Source: Candidimonas nitroreducens (GTDB lineage Bacteria; Pseudomonadota; Gammaproteobacteria; Burkholderiales; Burkholderiaceae_B). Taken from it: a stretch of 64,000 bases of DNA. A program made the translations under genes and the position numbers. Below are positions 7,784 through 16,575 of this stretch, piece by piece. Location: NCBI RefSeq assembly GCF_002209565.1, contig NZ_NJIH01000008.1, positions 124,001 through 188,000 on the forward strand, written 5' to 3'. Position 1 is the stretch's first letter. Every line of letters starts with the position of its first letter. The notes below the pieces were generated by a model. It was not told the origin of the DNA and searched no databases. It saw only the letters and a list, made by a program, of their open reading frames with translations.

Positions 7784-9295
7784 TCAAGCCGCCTCCATGT
7801 CTGCGGCGAACCCCAAAGATATCTGCCGCGTCTTCGCCTTGGCTGTTGCGGCCTGCCGCGCCTTCCTTTTCGATTTTCGTTTGCTCGTGCCCGGATCCGG
7901 GTCGAGCCCCATGACGGCCCTCGTTCTGGCCTCCCAGGAAATTTCGTCCGTTCCCTTGTAGCGGCTGAACGGGTATTCCGCCGGAGGCCTCTTGCCCTTG
8001 CCCGCGATGTGCGCGAGGATGGCTCTACCAACAGCCTCGCCGAGACCGACAGGCACGGCATTGCCGATCTGCTTGTATCTGTCGGCGATGGAGCCGCAGA
8101 AAACCCAATCGTCGGGAAATTGCTGGATGCGCGCGTATTCCTGAACCGACAGAGGCCGGTTCTCTTCGGGATGGCAGATATCCGTGGCGGGCATGGTCGG
8201 AGACGTGACCAGCGTACACGAGGGCTTGTTCCAATCGAGCCTGCGCAGGAAGCCGGTCTTGCCGCCCCCCGCGTCCAGAGAGCCTCCGAGCGCCGCGCGA
8301 TGGAGCTTCTTGGGCAAGTGCTTCCAATATTGGCCGGGGCCCAGCAGCCGATAGAAGCGCAGGCGCGCCTCGGGAAATTCCTCGTGGTCGCCGGCTGCAG
8401 GATCGAGCCCCTCAAGCGCGTCGCGCAGCGTCCGCCATTTCGGCAGGTCGAAAGACTCGTTCTGCGAATGCGTTGGAACTAAGTGGGGCAGCTTCTGGCC
8501 GTCGCGAGAGCACAGCATGATGACGCGTTCGCGCGACTGCGGAACGCCGAAGTTCGCCGCGTTGTACAGGTTGAATGAGACCCCGTAGCCGCCCGCGCGA
8601 AGCAGCCCCAGAATATGCATGAGCGCGCCGCCCGGCCGTTCTTCGGGATCGGGCACCCAGTCGGGGCCGCGTTCGGCATGCGGCGTGTGAACCATTGGCG
8701 CGGAAAGCAGCCCGCGGACGTTCTCGATGACGGCGAAACGCGGCCGCATTTCGAGTATCAGATTCACGTAGCGCAGGATCGCGTTGCCGCGCTCGTCATG
8801 GAAGCCCCTGCGGGCCCCCGCGGTCGAGAAGGCTTGGCAAGGTGGCCCCCCGACCATGACGTCGATCTCGTCGTCGGGCCGCAGGCCGGCGTATTCCCGG
8901 ATCTGCCGCGCATCGTACTTCCAGATGTCGCCTATCATTCCGATGTCGGGCCTATTGGCCGTTATCGTTCGACGGCACGTCTTGTCGATCTCGCATGCGA
9001 GCAGGAAGTGCATGCCCGCCTTCTCGAGGCCGAGATCGAGGCCCATCGCGCCGGAGAAAAATGAAAGCGCCTTGAGTTTCGGGATCTTGCCTGGGGCTCT
9101 GCGCCGGTCTTCCGGCGGATTGGCCGCGCCGTCGCGCAGGTAGATTTGAACGGCGGCTTCGGTCGTGAGCCATTGCTTGCCGGCTTGCCGGCCTTCCAGG
9201 GCTCCGCAGCGCAACAGGGCGCGCACGCGCTGCTCCGATACCCCGATTTTTTCAGCGGCTTCCTTGGTCGTCAGAACTTCGGGTATGTGGCCCAT
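7784..9295 (-). CDS. DNA (cytosine-5) methyltransferase, SinI-type, with N-terminal HTH
   Basis: 503 residues from an ATG giving MGHIPEVLTTKEAAEKIG. Residues 5-54 form an excisionase/MerR-like helix-turn-helix (TTKEAAEKIGVSEQRVRALL, GRQAGKQWLTTEAA). C5-methylase motifs follow in order: I FFSGAMGLDLG, IV GGPPCQAFS with catalytic Cys153, VI IENVRG, VIII QSRER, a target-recognition region (LDAGGGKTGFLRRLDWNKPSCTL, CHPEENRPLS) and X GNAVPVGLG. The target-recognition region looks like that of GGWCC methylases. A lysine-rich tail follows. It protects host DNA from the convergent endonuclease. The HTH probably lets the methylase regulate its own gene or the endonuclease gene, since no C protein is present. 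The longer frame to 9403 lacks a ribosome site and is not used here. Confidence 0.92.
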   Translation of the reverse strand: MGHIPEVLTTKEAAEKIGVSEQRVRALLRCGALEGRQAGKQWLTTEAAVQIYLRDGAANPPEDRRRAPGKIPKLKALSFFSGAMGLDLGLEKAGMHFLLACEIDKTCRRTITANRPDIGMIGDIWKYDARQIREYAGLRPDDEIDVMVGGPPCQAFSTAGARRGFHDERGNAILRYVNLILEMRPRFAVIENVRGLLSAPMVHTPHAERGPDWVPDPEERPGGALMHILGLLRAGGYGVSFNLYNAANFGVPQSRERVIMLCSRDGQKLPHLVPTHSQNESFDLPKWRTLRDALEGLDPAAGDHEEFPEARLRFYRLLGPGQYWKHLPKKLHRAALGGSLDAGGGKTGFLRRLDWNKPSCTLVTSPTMPATDICHPEENRPLSVQEYARIQQFPDDWVFCGSIADRYKQIGNAVPVGLGEAVGRAILAHIAGKGKRPPAEYPFSRYKGTDEISWEARTRAVMGLDPDPGTSKRKSKRKARQAATAKAKTRQISLGFAADMEAA

Positions 9296-9422
9296 TTCGC
9301 TATCGAAACACAAACAATACCCGCGTAATTTAGCATGACGCCGATTCCGCCCGAGGCGCCCCCGAGGCGCGGGGTTCTTGGCGGCTGCGGGCCGCCCGTT
9401 CACGCCATTGCTGCGTGGCTGG

Positions 9423-10226
9423 TCACGATGCCCGCCTGCTGCTGCGCCGCGTGCGCGCCAGCGCGGGGTCTTTCCCGAAAAACTCCAGCACGCCGGCTGC
9501 CACCTGCTCTCTGTCGTTGTCCACGCAGATCATGTGATAGCTGTTGTTCACCAGCAGCAGCTGCGATCCGGGGATTTCGCGTGCCAGGAAATGCGCCGAT
9601 TTCGGGCTGGTCAATTCGTCTTCCATTGCGTGGGCGATGAACGTCGGGCACGTGATACCGCCAAGCCCCCGCATGACGCGGGCGCGCAAACGGTCGACCT
9701 GGCGCACGCACGCCAGGGGCACCCAGGGGTAGTGGAAGTTGTCGCCGCGTGCGAACTTCGCCTTGACGATGCTGCGCACCAGATCGCTCTTGATGCCGAA
9801 CGGGTCTTCTTCCTGCACCCGCATTCTTTCGGCAACTCCGGGCACCAGGTAGAGGGCGTGCCGCAGGCCCCGGTACCAAGGCGCGCTCCAGCCGTCCAGG
9901 AAAATGGGCGCCGCCAGGGTGACCAGCCGGCCCTGGGCATGGCCTTCGGTTTTGCACAGCTCCAGCGCCAGCAGCGCCCCCATGCACATGCCCAGCACGT
10001 GCAGGGTCTGGTATTGGGGCAGCAGTTCGCGGTAGCGCAGTGCCACCGCCTCCAGCCAGTCCTCCATGCGCACGCCGACCAAGTCTTGCGGCTGCGTGCC
10101 ATGGCCGGGCAGCGTCAGACCGTGAGTCTCGATGCCCGCTGCGGCCAGCACCTTGTGCAGCAGCCCCAGGTCGAACTCGGTGCCACCCAGGCCGTGTATG
10201 AGCAAAGCCCCTGTTTCGGCCGCCAT
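9423..10226 (-). CDS. alpha/beta hydrolase (carboxylesterase-like) with Cys in place of the nucleophile Ser
   Basis: 267 residues. HGLGG near residue 11 is the oxyanion-hole motif. The nucleophile elbow reads G-M-C-M-G with Cys81 where esterases usually have Ser. Likely partners are Asp203 (AMEDELTSP) and His231 (NNSYHMICVD). The overall pattern resembles the Est30/monoacylglycerol lipase group. The ATG overlaps the stop codon of the upstream MASE1-PAS gene as TGATG, so the two are probably translated together. Cys nucleophiles are known in dienelactone hydrolases (G-x-C-x-G), but the rest of this protein does not look like that family. Substrate unknown. Confidence 0.8.
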   Translation of the reverse strand: MAAETGALLIHGLGGTEFDLGLLHKVLAAAGIETHGLTLPGHGTQPQDLVGVRMEDWLEAVALRYRELLPQYQTLHVLGMCMGALLALELCKTEGHAQGRLVTLAAPIFLDGWSAPWYRGLRHALYLVPGVAERMRVQEEDPFGIKSDLVRSIVKAKFARGDNFHYPWVPLACVRQVDRLRARVMRGLGGITCPTFIAHAMEDELTSPKSAHFLAREIPGSQLLLVNNSYHMICVDNDREQVAAGVLEFFGKDPALARTRRSSRRAS

Positions 10227-11503
10227 CAGTCCACCGAACCCGTGTCCCGGGCTTGCCAGGTGCCCGCCACAATGATGGCCTGTTCAGTTTCGTCCCGGGC
10301 GGCGGCGCCGCTGTCGAGAATCTTCAGCCAGCGTCCCTGCGCGTCCGCAAGACGGAACGACAATACATCGATGTTCTCGCTTCCCTGGCCCGAGCGCTCG
10401 GCCCAGCGAGCCCGCAGGGCGGACGCGTCGTCGGGGTGCGCGCGCGCGACCACATCCTCGAGCGTAGCCAGCCCCGCGACCTGAAGATCCTGGGCCAATG
10501 CCGCATCGCCGGCCCATTCGAACTTGCCCGAATTCACGTCGAACTGGTATATCAATTGCTGGCTGGCGGACAATGCCAGCTCCAGGCGCTCGTGCCAGTT
10601 GGCCACGGATTCGAGCCTTCTTTCCCGTTCGCCGCGCAGGGCGTTGGCCAACAGCACCAATAAGGCGGCAACCGCCAGATAGGCTTGGGCGTGCAGCAGG
10701 GAATCGCCCGCCGGTATGCCCGATGACCCGAACGGGCCGTCGCCCTGGGCGCTTTGGTACAGCGCCATGAGGGCCAGGGTGAACACCGCTATGCTGCCGC
10801 CGCGCGGGCCCCACACCAGCGCGGCCAGCACGGCGAAGACCAGCGGCAGATAAGTCAGCTGGAAGCTCAGCGCGGCCGAGAATTGCTGAGCGATGCGGCC
10901 GTCGAAGATCAGGAAGGTCGAAACCACGAGAGCGGCATAGGCCAGTCCGCCCACCCGCAGATCGCGCGCCGAAGGGCCGCCCGAGCGGCGCGCGCGGAAG
11001 TTCGCCCAACTGGTCAGCACGGGCGTCACGATCAAGGTGCCCGCCACATTGGCTGCGCCCCACACCATCAGTATGGGCCACGCCGGCAGGCTCTTCGAGT
11101 ACATCAGCCAGCCTCCGCCCAGCGCGGCGCTCAGCGCCGCACCCGCCAAGGCGCCGGCGACCAGCGCACCTATGAAACCCAGCCCTTGCGTACGCGGCGA
11201 CAGGGCCCGGATGACCCACGCCGCCAGAAGAAACGATAGCGGCCCCGATATGGACAGAACCAGGGCGGTGGCCACATGGTCGCCCCACAACAGGCCCAGC
11301 ACTAATTGGGCAAGAAACAGCGCCCCGGCCAGCGCCGGCCAGTGGCGCCGCTCGGCCAGGATCAGAGCCGCCACGGCAATGCCCGCCGGCAGCCAGACGT
11401 AGGATGCCCGGCCGGCGGGGTCGTCGAGCAGCAGCGAGAAATAGCCGAAAACGAGATACAGCAGGGCCCAGAGCGCAATTGAGTACTTGGTCGGCATACG
11501 CAT
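10226..11503 (-). CDS. MASE1 membrane sensor with one PAS domain and no output domain
   Basis: 425 residues. About eight hydrophobic helices fill residues 8-300 with the MASE1 signature (SYVWLPAGIAVAALILAERRHWP, and GGGWLMYSKSLPAW in the middle). A PAS_3-like domain follows (about 318-415: FDVNSGKFEWAGD, AHPDDASALRARW, VLSFRLADAQGRWLKI, IIVAGTWQARD) and the protein then stops. MASE1 normally feeds a GGDEF, EAL or histidine kinase domain; none is present, and the next frame is the hydrolase. The gene is AT-poor like its neighbours and shows no frameshift that would restore an output. It may pass a signal to a separate partner or be a shortened paralogue. Start ATG at 11503 or 11497. Confidence 0.8.
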   Translation of the reverse strand: MRMPTKYSIALWALLYLVFGYFSLLLDDPAGRASYVWLPAGIAVAALILAERRHWPALAGALFLAQLVLGLLWGDHVATALVLSISGPLSFLLAAWVIRALSPRTQGLGFIGALVAGALAGAALSAALGGGWLMYSKSLPAWPILMVWGAANVAGTLIVTPVLTSWANFRARRSGGPSARDLRVGGLAYAALVVSTFLIFDGRIAQQFSAALSFQLTYLPLVFAVLAALVWGPRGGSIAVFTLALMALYQSAQGDGPFGSSGIPAGDSLLHAQAYLAVAALLVLLANALRGERERRLESVANWHERLELALSASQQLIYQFDVNSGKFEWAGDAALAQDLQVAGLATLEDVVARAHPDDASALRARWAERSGQGSENIDVLSFRLADAQGRWLKILDSGAAARDETEQAIIVAGTWQARDTGSVD

Positions 11504-11944
11504 TCTTCATCCGAGAGTCCGGGCGTCTCGGCCGTGGCAGGAGCCCGTAAAAAACCGTAGCTTATAGGTCTTCGGCGCAGTGGGCCACCCCCGAGGAGGC
11601 GGCCCAGGCTGGCATTCGGGGCTCTTAATTGACAGCCTATACATGAAGTGGCGCTCGAAGTATTTAATAATCAGGCGGTTACGCCGTTGCCGTGATGATG
11701 GGCGGATAGCCTGGCAGCCAGCGCAATAGGCGGATTATGAGGGCCGGGCTACCCGCCTTGGCGGCGCGGGTGCCTGGCTGGTGGCCTGCATGGCTCCCGA
11801 CTGCGTTAGATAAATTCTTTGATGCGGATGCAATTTCGTATAATATATAAATAGAAACAATTCTTATTTGCGTTATTAGAATCGGATGCTATAAAAATAC
11901 GACTGGCCGATTCCTCACGCACATCGACATTGGGATAAATAAAC
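11504..11944. other. intergenic region upstream of the siderophore receptor
   Basis: No gene was found in about 440 bp. The right end is sharply AT-rich and carries the promoter and Fur-like site described separately. The left part is GC-rich with short imperfect inverted repeats. Confidence 0.4.
11839..11878 (+). promoter_or_regulatory. promoter -10 box and Fur-like site of the siderophore receptor operon
   Basis: A TATAAT hexamer at 11839-11844 is followed at about 11851-11875 by ATAGAAACAATTCTTATTTG, which resembles a Fur box (alternating A/T with an ATTCTTATT half). The site would sit over the transcription start, the usual place for iron repression. No good -35 box is seen. Confidence 0.5.
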
Positions 11945-14176
11945 ATGCATGCGTACCCCCGCTTTGCGCATAGCCGCGGCGCGAAGCGTTGTTCTGTTCG
12001 CCCCAGCGCGCTTGTATTGGCCGTTCATGCCGCGTGCGCCTGCGCGGCGTTGCCGCTGGCGAGCGCCCAAGCGCAAACTGTATCGGCGGTGACCACCATG
12101 CCCGCCGTGACCGTGCGGGGCATGGCAGAGTCCGCGGCGCAAACGCCCTATGAGGGCGGGCAAGTCAACGAGGGCGGCGGCCTGGGCATATTGGGCGATT
12201 CCGATTTCATGGATACGCCGTTCAACCTGAACAGCTACACCTCGCAATTGATCGAGGACAAGCAGGCGCGCACCCTGGCCGATCTGGTGTCTGTCGATCC
12301 CTCGGTGCGCATGGGCAGCGGGCGCACCAACATCAACGAAGACTTCACCATACGCGGCTTGAGTTTCAGCAGCCAGGATGTCGCTTTCAACGGTCTGTAC
12401 GGTGTGTTGCCTTACTACCGCGTCCCGATGGAAATCGCCCAAAGCGTGGAAATCCTGAAGGGCCCTTCGGCCGTGCTCAACGGCATGGCGCCGGGCGGCA
12501 ATGTGGCGGGGGCCATCAACATCGTGCCCAAGCGCGCCACCGATGCGCCAATATCACGCGTGACCGCCAGCTATTGGTCGAATTCGCAATTCGGTACGCA
12601 CGTCGATGTGGGGCGCCGTTTCGGTGAAGACGGCCAGTTCGGCATACGTATCAATGGGGCCTATCGCGATGGCGGCACGGCGATCGACGATCAAAAAGAC
12701 CAAGAGGGGCTGTTGTCCGTCGCGCTGGATTACCGTGGCGAGCGCACGCGGGCATCGCTGGACGTCCTGCGCGTATCGCAGCGGATCGACAACGAGGTAC
12801 GCCAGTTCCAGATCAGCCCCGTGCTGGACAGTCTGCCCAGCGCGCCGTCGGACACCAGCCTGAACTATCCCGGCTATGGCCGCGTCATCATGCACGACAC
12901 GTCGGTCGTAGGGCGCATCGAGCACGACATCACCGACAACATCACGGTGCATGCGGCCCTGGGCAATCGCAGGCACAAAATGGATGCGGTTGCCGGCAAC
13001 GCCACCTTGACGGGCATGAATGGCGACTATGTATCGACCCCGGCCTGGCAGATATTCAAGCCCGAGACCACCAGTTTTGAAACCGGCGTGACCGCGAAAT
13101 TTGCGACCGGCGCCGTCGATCACAAAGTCGTTGCCAGCTTCTCGCGCATGACCAACGACGCCGACATCGGTTTTGTGTTTCCCTGGGGCTATGCGTCCAT
13201 TCCCAACAACCTGTACACGCCGATTGCGCCGCCCAGCGACTATCACAATACAGACGGGATAGCGAACCCGGTGGGCAAATACACCGAGGCGACGCTGACC
13301 AGCTATGCGCTGGCCGACACGCTGTCTTTCATGCAAGACAGCGTGCAGTTGACCCTGGGTGCGCGCCATCAGTCGGTAAAGCAGCAGAACTACGTCTACT
13401 TTCCCACGCCCACCAATGCGCCGGACGGCCCTGGGTATAGTGAATCTGCCATTACGCCGGTAGTGGGCCTGGTGGTCAAGCCCATCAGGAATCTGTCGCT
13501 TTACGCCAATTACATCGAGGGCCTGTCCCAAGGCGCGTCGGCTGCACCGCCGACGGTGACCTCGGCGGCGTCGCTGCCGCCGATGAAAACCAAACAGTTC
13601 GAAGTCGGCGCCAAGTACGACTGGGGCAACCTTGCCACTACGGTCAGCCTCTACCAGATCAAGCGGCCCAGCGCCACGGTATTCAATAATTCGCTGACGC
13701 AAAACGGCATGCAGGTGAACCGCGGCCTGGAAATCAACGCTTTCGGCGAAGTGGCGAAAGACGTGCGCATACTGGGCGGCGTGGCTTTCATGCGCGGCAA
13801 GCTCGATGAAATGGCCGGCGGCGTCAACGAAGGCAATGACGCCGTGGGCGTGCCGCATATGCAGGCTTCGCTGGGCGCGGATTGGGACAATGTGTTCACC
13901 CCGGGCTTGGGCTTGAACGCGCGGGTGGTCTATACGGGCTCGCAATACGCCGATCAGGGCAATAAGTACAAGCTGCCCTCGGTCACTACTTTCGATGTCG
14001 GCGCGCGCTACAAGACCAAGGTGGCCGGCAAAGACCTGACGCTGCGCCTGAATGTCGAGAACCTGTTCGACAAGTCTTATTGGGCGACTTCGAGCTCGGC
14101 CAGCAACGTGTCCGACGGCTATCTGTACCTTGGTTCGGGCCGCATCGTAATGTTGTCGGCAACGGTGGATTTCTAA
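11945..14176 (+). CDS. TonB-dependent siderophore receptor
   Basis: 743 residues, the usual size. A signal peptide of about 45 residues ends near ASAQAQ, followed by a TonB-box-like stretch (MPAVTVRGM). The plug domain follows (DLVSVDPSVRMGSGRTN, TIRGLSFSS, VEILKGPSAVLNGMAPGG), then a 22-strand barrel ending in Phe (MLSATVDF), the outer-membrane assembly signal. The plug is of the FhuA/FpvA-like siderophore type. It imports an iron-loaded siderophore across the outer membrane with TonB energy; the ligand is not predictable, and no siderophore biosynthesis genes are nearby. It is first in an operon with a PepSY protein four bases downstream. Iron repression is likely from the upstream Fur-like site. 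Confidence 0.93.
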   Translation: MHAYPRFAHSRGAKRCSVRPSALVLAVHAACACAALPLASAQAQTVSAVTTMPAVTVRGMAESAAQTPYEGGQVNEGGGLGILGDSDFMDTPFNLNSYTSQLIEDKQARTLADLVSVDPSVRMGSGRTNINEDFTIRGLSFSSQDVAFNGLYGVLPYYRVPMEIAQSVEILKGPSAVLNGMAPGGNVAGAINIVPKRATDAPISRVTASYWSNSQFGTHVDVGRRFGEDGQFGIRINGAYRDGGTAIDDQKDQEGLLSVALDYRGERTRASLDVLRVSQRIDNEVRQFQISPVLDSLPSAPSDTSLNYPGYGRVIMHDTSVVGRIEHDITDNITVHAALGNRRHKMDAVAGNATLTGMNGDYVSTPAWQIFKPETTSFETGVTAKFATGAVDHKVVASFSRMTNDADIGFVFPWGYASIPNNLYTPIAPPSDYHNTDGIANPVGKYTEATLTSYALADTLSFMQDSVQLTLGARHQSVKQQNYVYFPTPTNAPDGPGYSESAITPVVGLVVKPIRNLSLYANYIEGLSQGASAAPPTVTSAASLPPMKTKQFEVGAKYDWGNLATTVSLYQIKRPSATVFNNSLTQNGMQVNRGLEINAFGEVAKDVRILGGVAFMRGKLDEMAGGVNEGNDAVGVPHMQASLGADWDNVFTPGLGLNARVVYTGSQYADQGNKYKLPSVTTFDVGARYKTKVAGKDLTLRLNVENLFDKSYWATSSSASNVSDGYLYLGSGRIVMLSATVDF

Positions 14177-14180
14177 GACC

Positions 14181-15356
14181 ATGCATCTGCGTACCTGGAT
14201 ATTCATCCACAAGTGGACTAGCCTGGTCAGCACGATCTTCTTGCTGGTGCTGTGCCTGACCGGGCTGCCGCTGGTCTTCCACGAAGAGATCGAGCAGCTT
14301 TCGGGCGTGGTCGAGGCGCCGTCCATGCCGGCGGGCACACCCAATGCCAGCCTAGACAAGATCGTCCAAAGCGCATTGGCGGCGCAGCCCAAGAAAGTGG
14401 TGCGCTACATGTTCTGGGACGAGGAAGAACACCCGCACATCACCATGGTTTCCATGGCCAGCAAGGTTGACGCGCCGCCGGACGAGTTCTGGACGGTGGC
14501 CATCGATTCGCGTACTGCGCAAGTGCTGGATCAGCCCAATGACCAGGGTTTCATGGCGGTCATGCTCCAGCTGCACAAAGACCTGTACGCCGGCTTGCCC
14601 GGGCAGCTGTTTCTGGGCCTTATGGGCCTGCTGCTGGTAATTGCTATCATTTCCGGCGTGGTGGTTTACAAGCCTTTCATGCGCAAGCAGGATTTCGGCA
14701 CGATACGCAGGCAGAAGGGGCGCGGCATCAAATGGCTGGATCTGCATAATTTGCTGGGTATCGTCACGGTCGTGTGGCTGACGGTCGTGGGCGCAACAGG
14801 CATTATCAATACGCTGGATCCGATAGTGCTGGCTGTTTGGCAGGGCGACCAATTGGCCGACATGGTCAAGCCCTATAAAAACGCACCGCCCATGAAAGAC
14901 AATGGCTCGGTGCAGGCCGCGTTCGTCACGGCGACAAAAACCGCCCCCGACATGACCGTGCGCCTGATCGCCTTTCCGGGCACGGCGTTTGCCGACCCGC
15001 ATCACTATACGGCCTTCATGAAAGGCAGTACCCCGCTGACGGCCCGCTTGCTGCGCCCGGTACTGGTGGATGCGCAAACCGGCGCATTGACCGACACGCG
15101 GGAAATGCCCTGGTACGTGAAGTCGCTGTTCGTATCGCAACCGCTGCATTTCGGCGACTATGGCGGCCTGCCGCTGAAAATAGTCTGGGCGCTGCTCGAC
15201 ATTCTCGCCATCATCGTCCTGGGCAGTGGCGTATACCTGTGGGCCAAGAAATACATGCGCCACCGCGAAGCCCAAGGCATCCTGGCCGAGGCCGAGACTG
15301 AAGAAGCGCAAAGGGCAGTAGCGGCCGGGGAAAGAACGGAGGTGCAGACGCAATGA
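14181..15356 (+). CDS. PepSY-associated membrane protein (PiuB-like)
   Basis: 391 residues with four main membrane segments: one near the N-terminus (WTSLVSTIFLLVLCLTGLPLVF), two in the middle (LFLGLMGLLLVIAIISGVVVYKPF and LLGIVTVVWLTVVGATGIINT) and one near the end. The opening HLRTWIFIHKWTSLV with its HKW motif and the periplasmic PepSY-like loops match the PepSY-TM family found beside siderophore receptors. Members are thought to be inner-membrane reductases that release iron from siderophores, but this is not settled for most. The gene starts four bases after the receptor stop and its end overlaps the next small gene as ATGA. Confidence 0.88.
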   Translation: MHLRTWIFIHKWTSLVSTIFLLVLCLTGLPLVFHEEIEQLSGVVEAPSMPAGTPNASLDKIVQSALAAQPKKVVRYMFWDEEEHPHITMVSMASKVDAPPDEFWTVAIDSRTAQVLDQPNDQGFMAVMLQLHKDLYAGLPGQLFLGLMGLLLVIAIISGVVVYKPFMRKQDFGTIRRQKGRGIKWLDLHNLLGIVTVVWLTVVGATGIINTLDPIVLAVWQGDQLADMVKPYKNAPPMKDNGSVQAAFVTATKTAPDMTVRLIAFPGTAFADPHHYTAFMKGSTPLTARLLRPVLVDAQTGALTDTREMPWYVKSLFVSQPLHFGDYGGLPLKIVWALLDILAIIVLGSGVYLWAKKYMRHREAQGILAEAETEEAQRAVAAGERTEVQTQ

Positions 15357-15532
15357 AAGTCTGGTTCTGGCCGCTTGTGGTTGGCCTGCTGAGCGCCATC
15401 GGATTGCTGTCCGGCCTTCTATACGACGGCCTTGGTGATGCGGTTTCTTGGCTGGCGCTGCTGGTTCCCGTGGCGCTGTCCGTATGGCATGGCTGGCTGC
15501 GTAAAAATGCTGCGGACGATCGCCGAGCTTGA
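15353..15532 (+). CDS. 59-residue membrane protein of unknown function
   Basis: A small gene starting with ATGA overlap to the PepSY gene. It encodes MKVWFWPLVVGLLSAIGLL, a short YDGLGDAV turn, a second hydrophobic helix (WLALLVPVALSVWHGWL) and a charged tail RKNAADDRRA. Two helices make it an inner-membrane protein, probably a partner of the PepSY protein. The overlap on both sides (26 bases with the next gene) argues for coupled translation and a real gene. The family is not recognised by name. Confidence 0.75.
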   Translation: MKVWFWPLVVGLLSAIGLLSGLLYDGLGDAVSWLALLVPVALSVWHGWLRKNAADDRRA

Positions 15533-16499
15533 GGCGCAGGCAGGCGCAAAGCCCGCGGCCATCGACCTGAAGGTCATCGATCATCTGGACGGGCATGCGT
15601 GCCGCTGGTTGCGTGCATCGCCTTTGGCGTTTGCCGCGTTCAGCGATGCGCAGCGCATCGACGTGACCATTGCCGGCGCCGGGCCCGGTTTTGCAACTGC
15701 GTTGGATGAAAAACAGCTTCTATTGCCGCGCGCCGTGCTAGACGAGCCCGAGCAGGCGAGACAAGGGCGGGGCGTAGGCCTGTTGTTCCTTGTTCCTGGC
15801 ATAGGCGAAACCCTGCGCATAAATGGCAGCGTGGCGAATGTGGACGGCGAGACCCTGGTCGTCGCCGTGCAGGAATGCTATTTGCATTGCGCCAAGGCTT
15901 TGCTGCGCTCCGATTTCTGGCAGCCCGCGCAGCCGGCAATAAATGGCGTCGGCGATTTTCTGCGATCGAGCCGTTTCATGGCTTTGGCCACTGCCGATAC
16001 CGCGCTGAATACCGACCTCAGTCCCAAGGGCGACCCGGCCGGCCTGCTGGCCCAGCCTTGCGAGGGCGGCATTCGTTTTGCGGATCGCCCGGGAAATCGC
16101 CGCACGGACAGCCTGCGCAATATGCTGCAGAGGCCCCACGCGTCGGCATTGTTGATTGTGCCCGGGCACACCCAGGTTGCCCACGTGCAAGGCATGGTCA
16201 GCATCAGCGCCGACCCGCGGCTAAGGCAGCCTTTCACTGTACGCGACAAGACCCCCAAACTCGTGACCAGTATTGCTTCGCCATCCATTGCTCTGCGCCC
16301 GAGCAGTGCCTTGGCGCGCGCTAAGCCTTGGACGGCGGTCGCGCCTCCTGCGGATATCGACCCGGCAGCCATCTTCGCCGCGCACGTAAAGCTGCACAAG
16401 GCGCGCGGGCTGGGCGCTATGGTCGCCAGGGGGTTGGTCTCCATTCCCAGCCTGATGCGTAAAAGCCTGGACGTCGACTACAAACGGAATTTGTATTGA
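15507..16499 (+). CDS. pyridoxamine 5'-phosphate oxidase-like flavoprotein
   Basis: 330 residues from MLRTIAELEAQ. The middle shows the FMN split-barrel pattern: SSRFMALATADTALNTDLSPKGDPAG, then IRFADRPGNRRTDSLRNML and ALLIVPG. The N-terminal region has a second, weaker repeat (FLVPGIGETLRINGSVANV). Proteins of this type bind FMN and reduce various substrates. In an operon with a siderophore receptor and a PepSY protein, a part in ferric-siderophore reduction is plausible but is an inference. It overlaps the preceding small gene by 26 bases. It ends the operon; the next gene is on the other strand. Confidence 0.75.
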   Translation: MLRTIAELEAQAGAKPAAIDLKVIDHLDGHACRWLRASPLAFAAFSDAQRIDVTIAGAGPGFATALDEKQLLLPRAVLDEPEQARQGRGVGLLFLVPGIGETLRINGSVANVDGETLVVAVQECYLHCAKALLRSDFWQPAQPAINGVGDFLRSSRFMALATADTALNTDLSPKGDPAGLLAQPCEGGIRFADRPGNRRTDSLRNMLQRPHASALLIVPGHTQVAHVQGMVSISADPRLRQPFTVRDKTPKLVTSIASPSIALRPSSALARAKPWTAVAPPADIDPAAIFAAHVKLHKARGLGAMVARGLVSIPSLMRKSLDVDYKRNLY

Positions 16500-16575
16500 C
16501 GAGCCACGCCGCCGTGCTGCGCCGTCGAGCCCGTTTGCCTCACCAAGGCGTTGCTGGTTTGAATATCTGGAATAC

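Noticed and set aside
12554-14392. 612-codon minus-strand open frame
   Set aside because: It is antisense to the TonB-dependent receptor and has no family-like sequence; high GC creates such frames.
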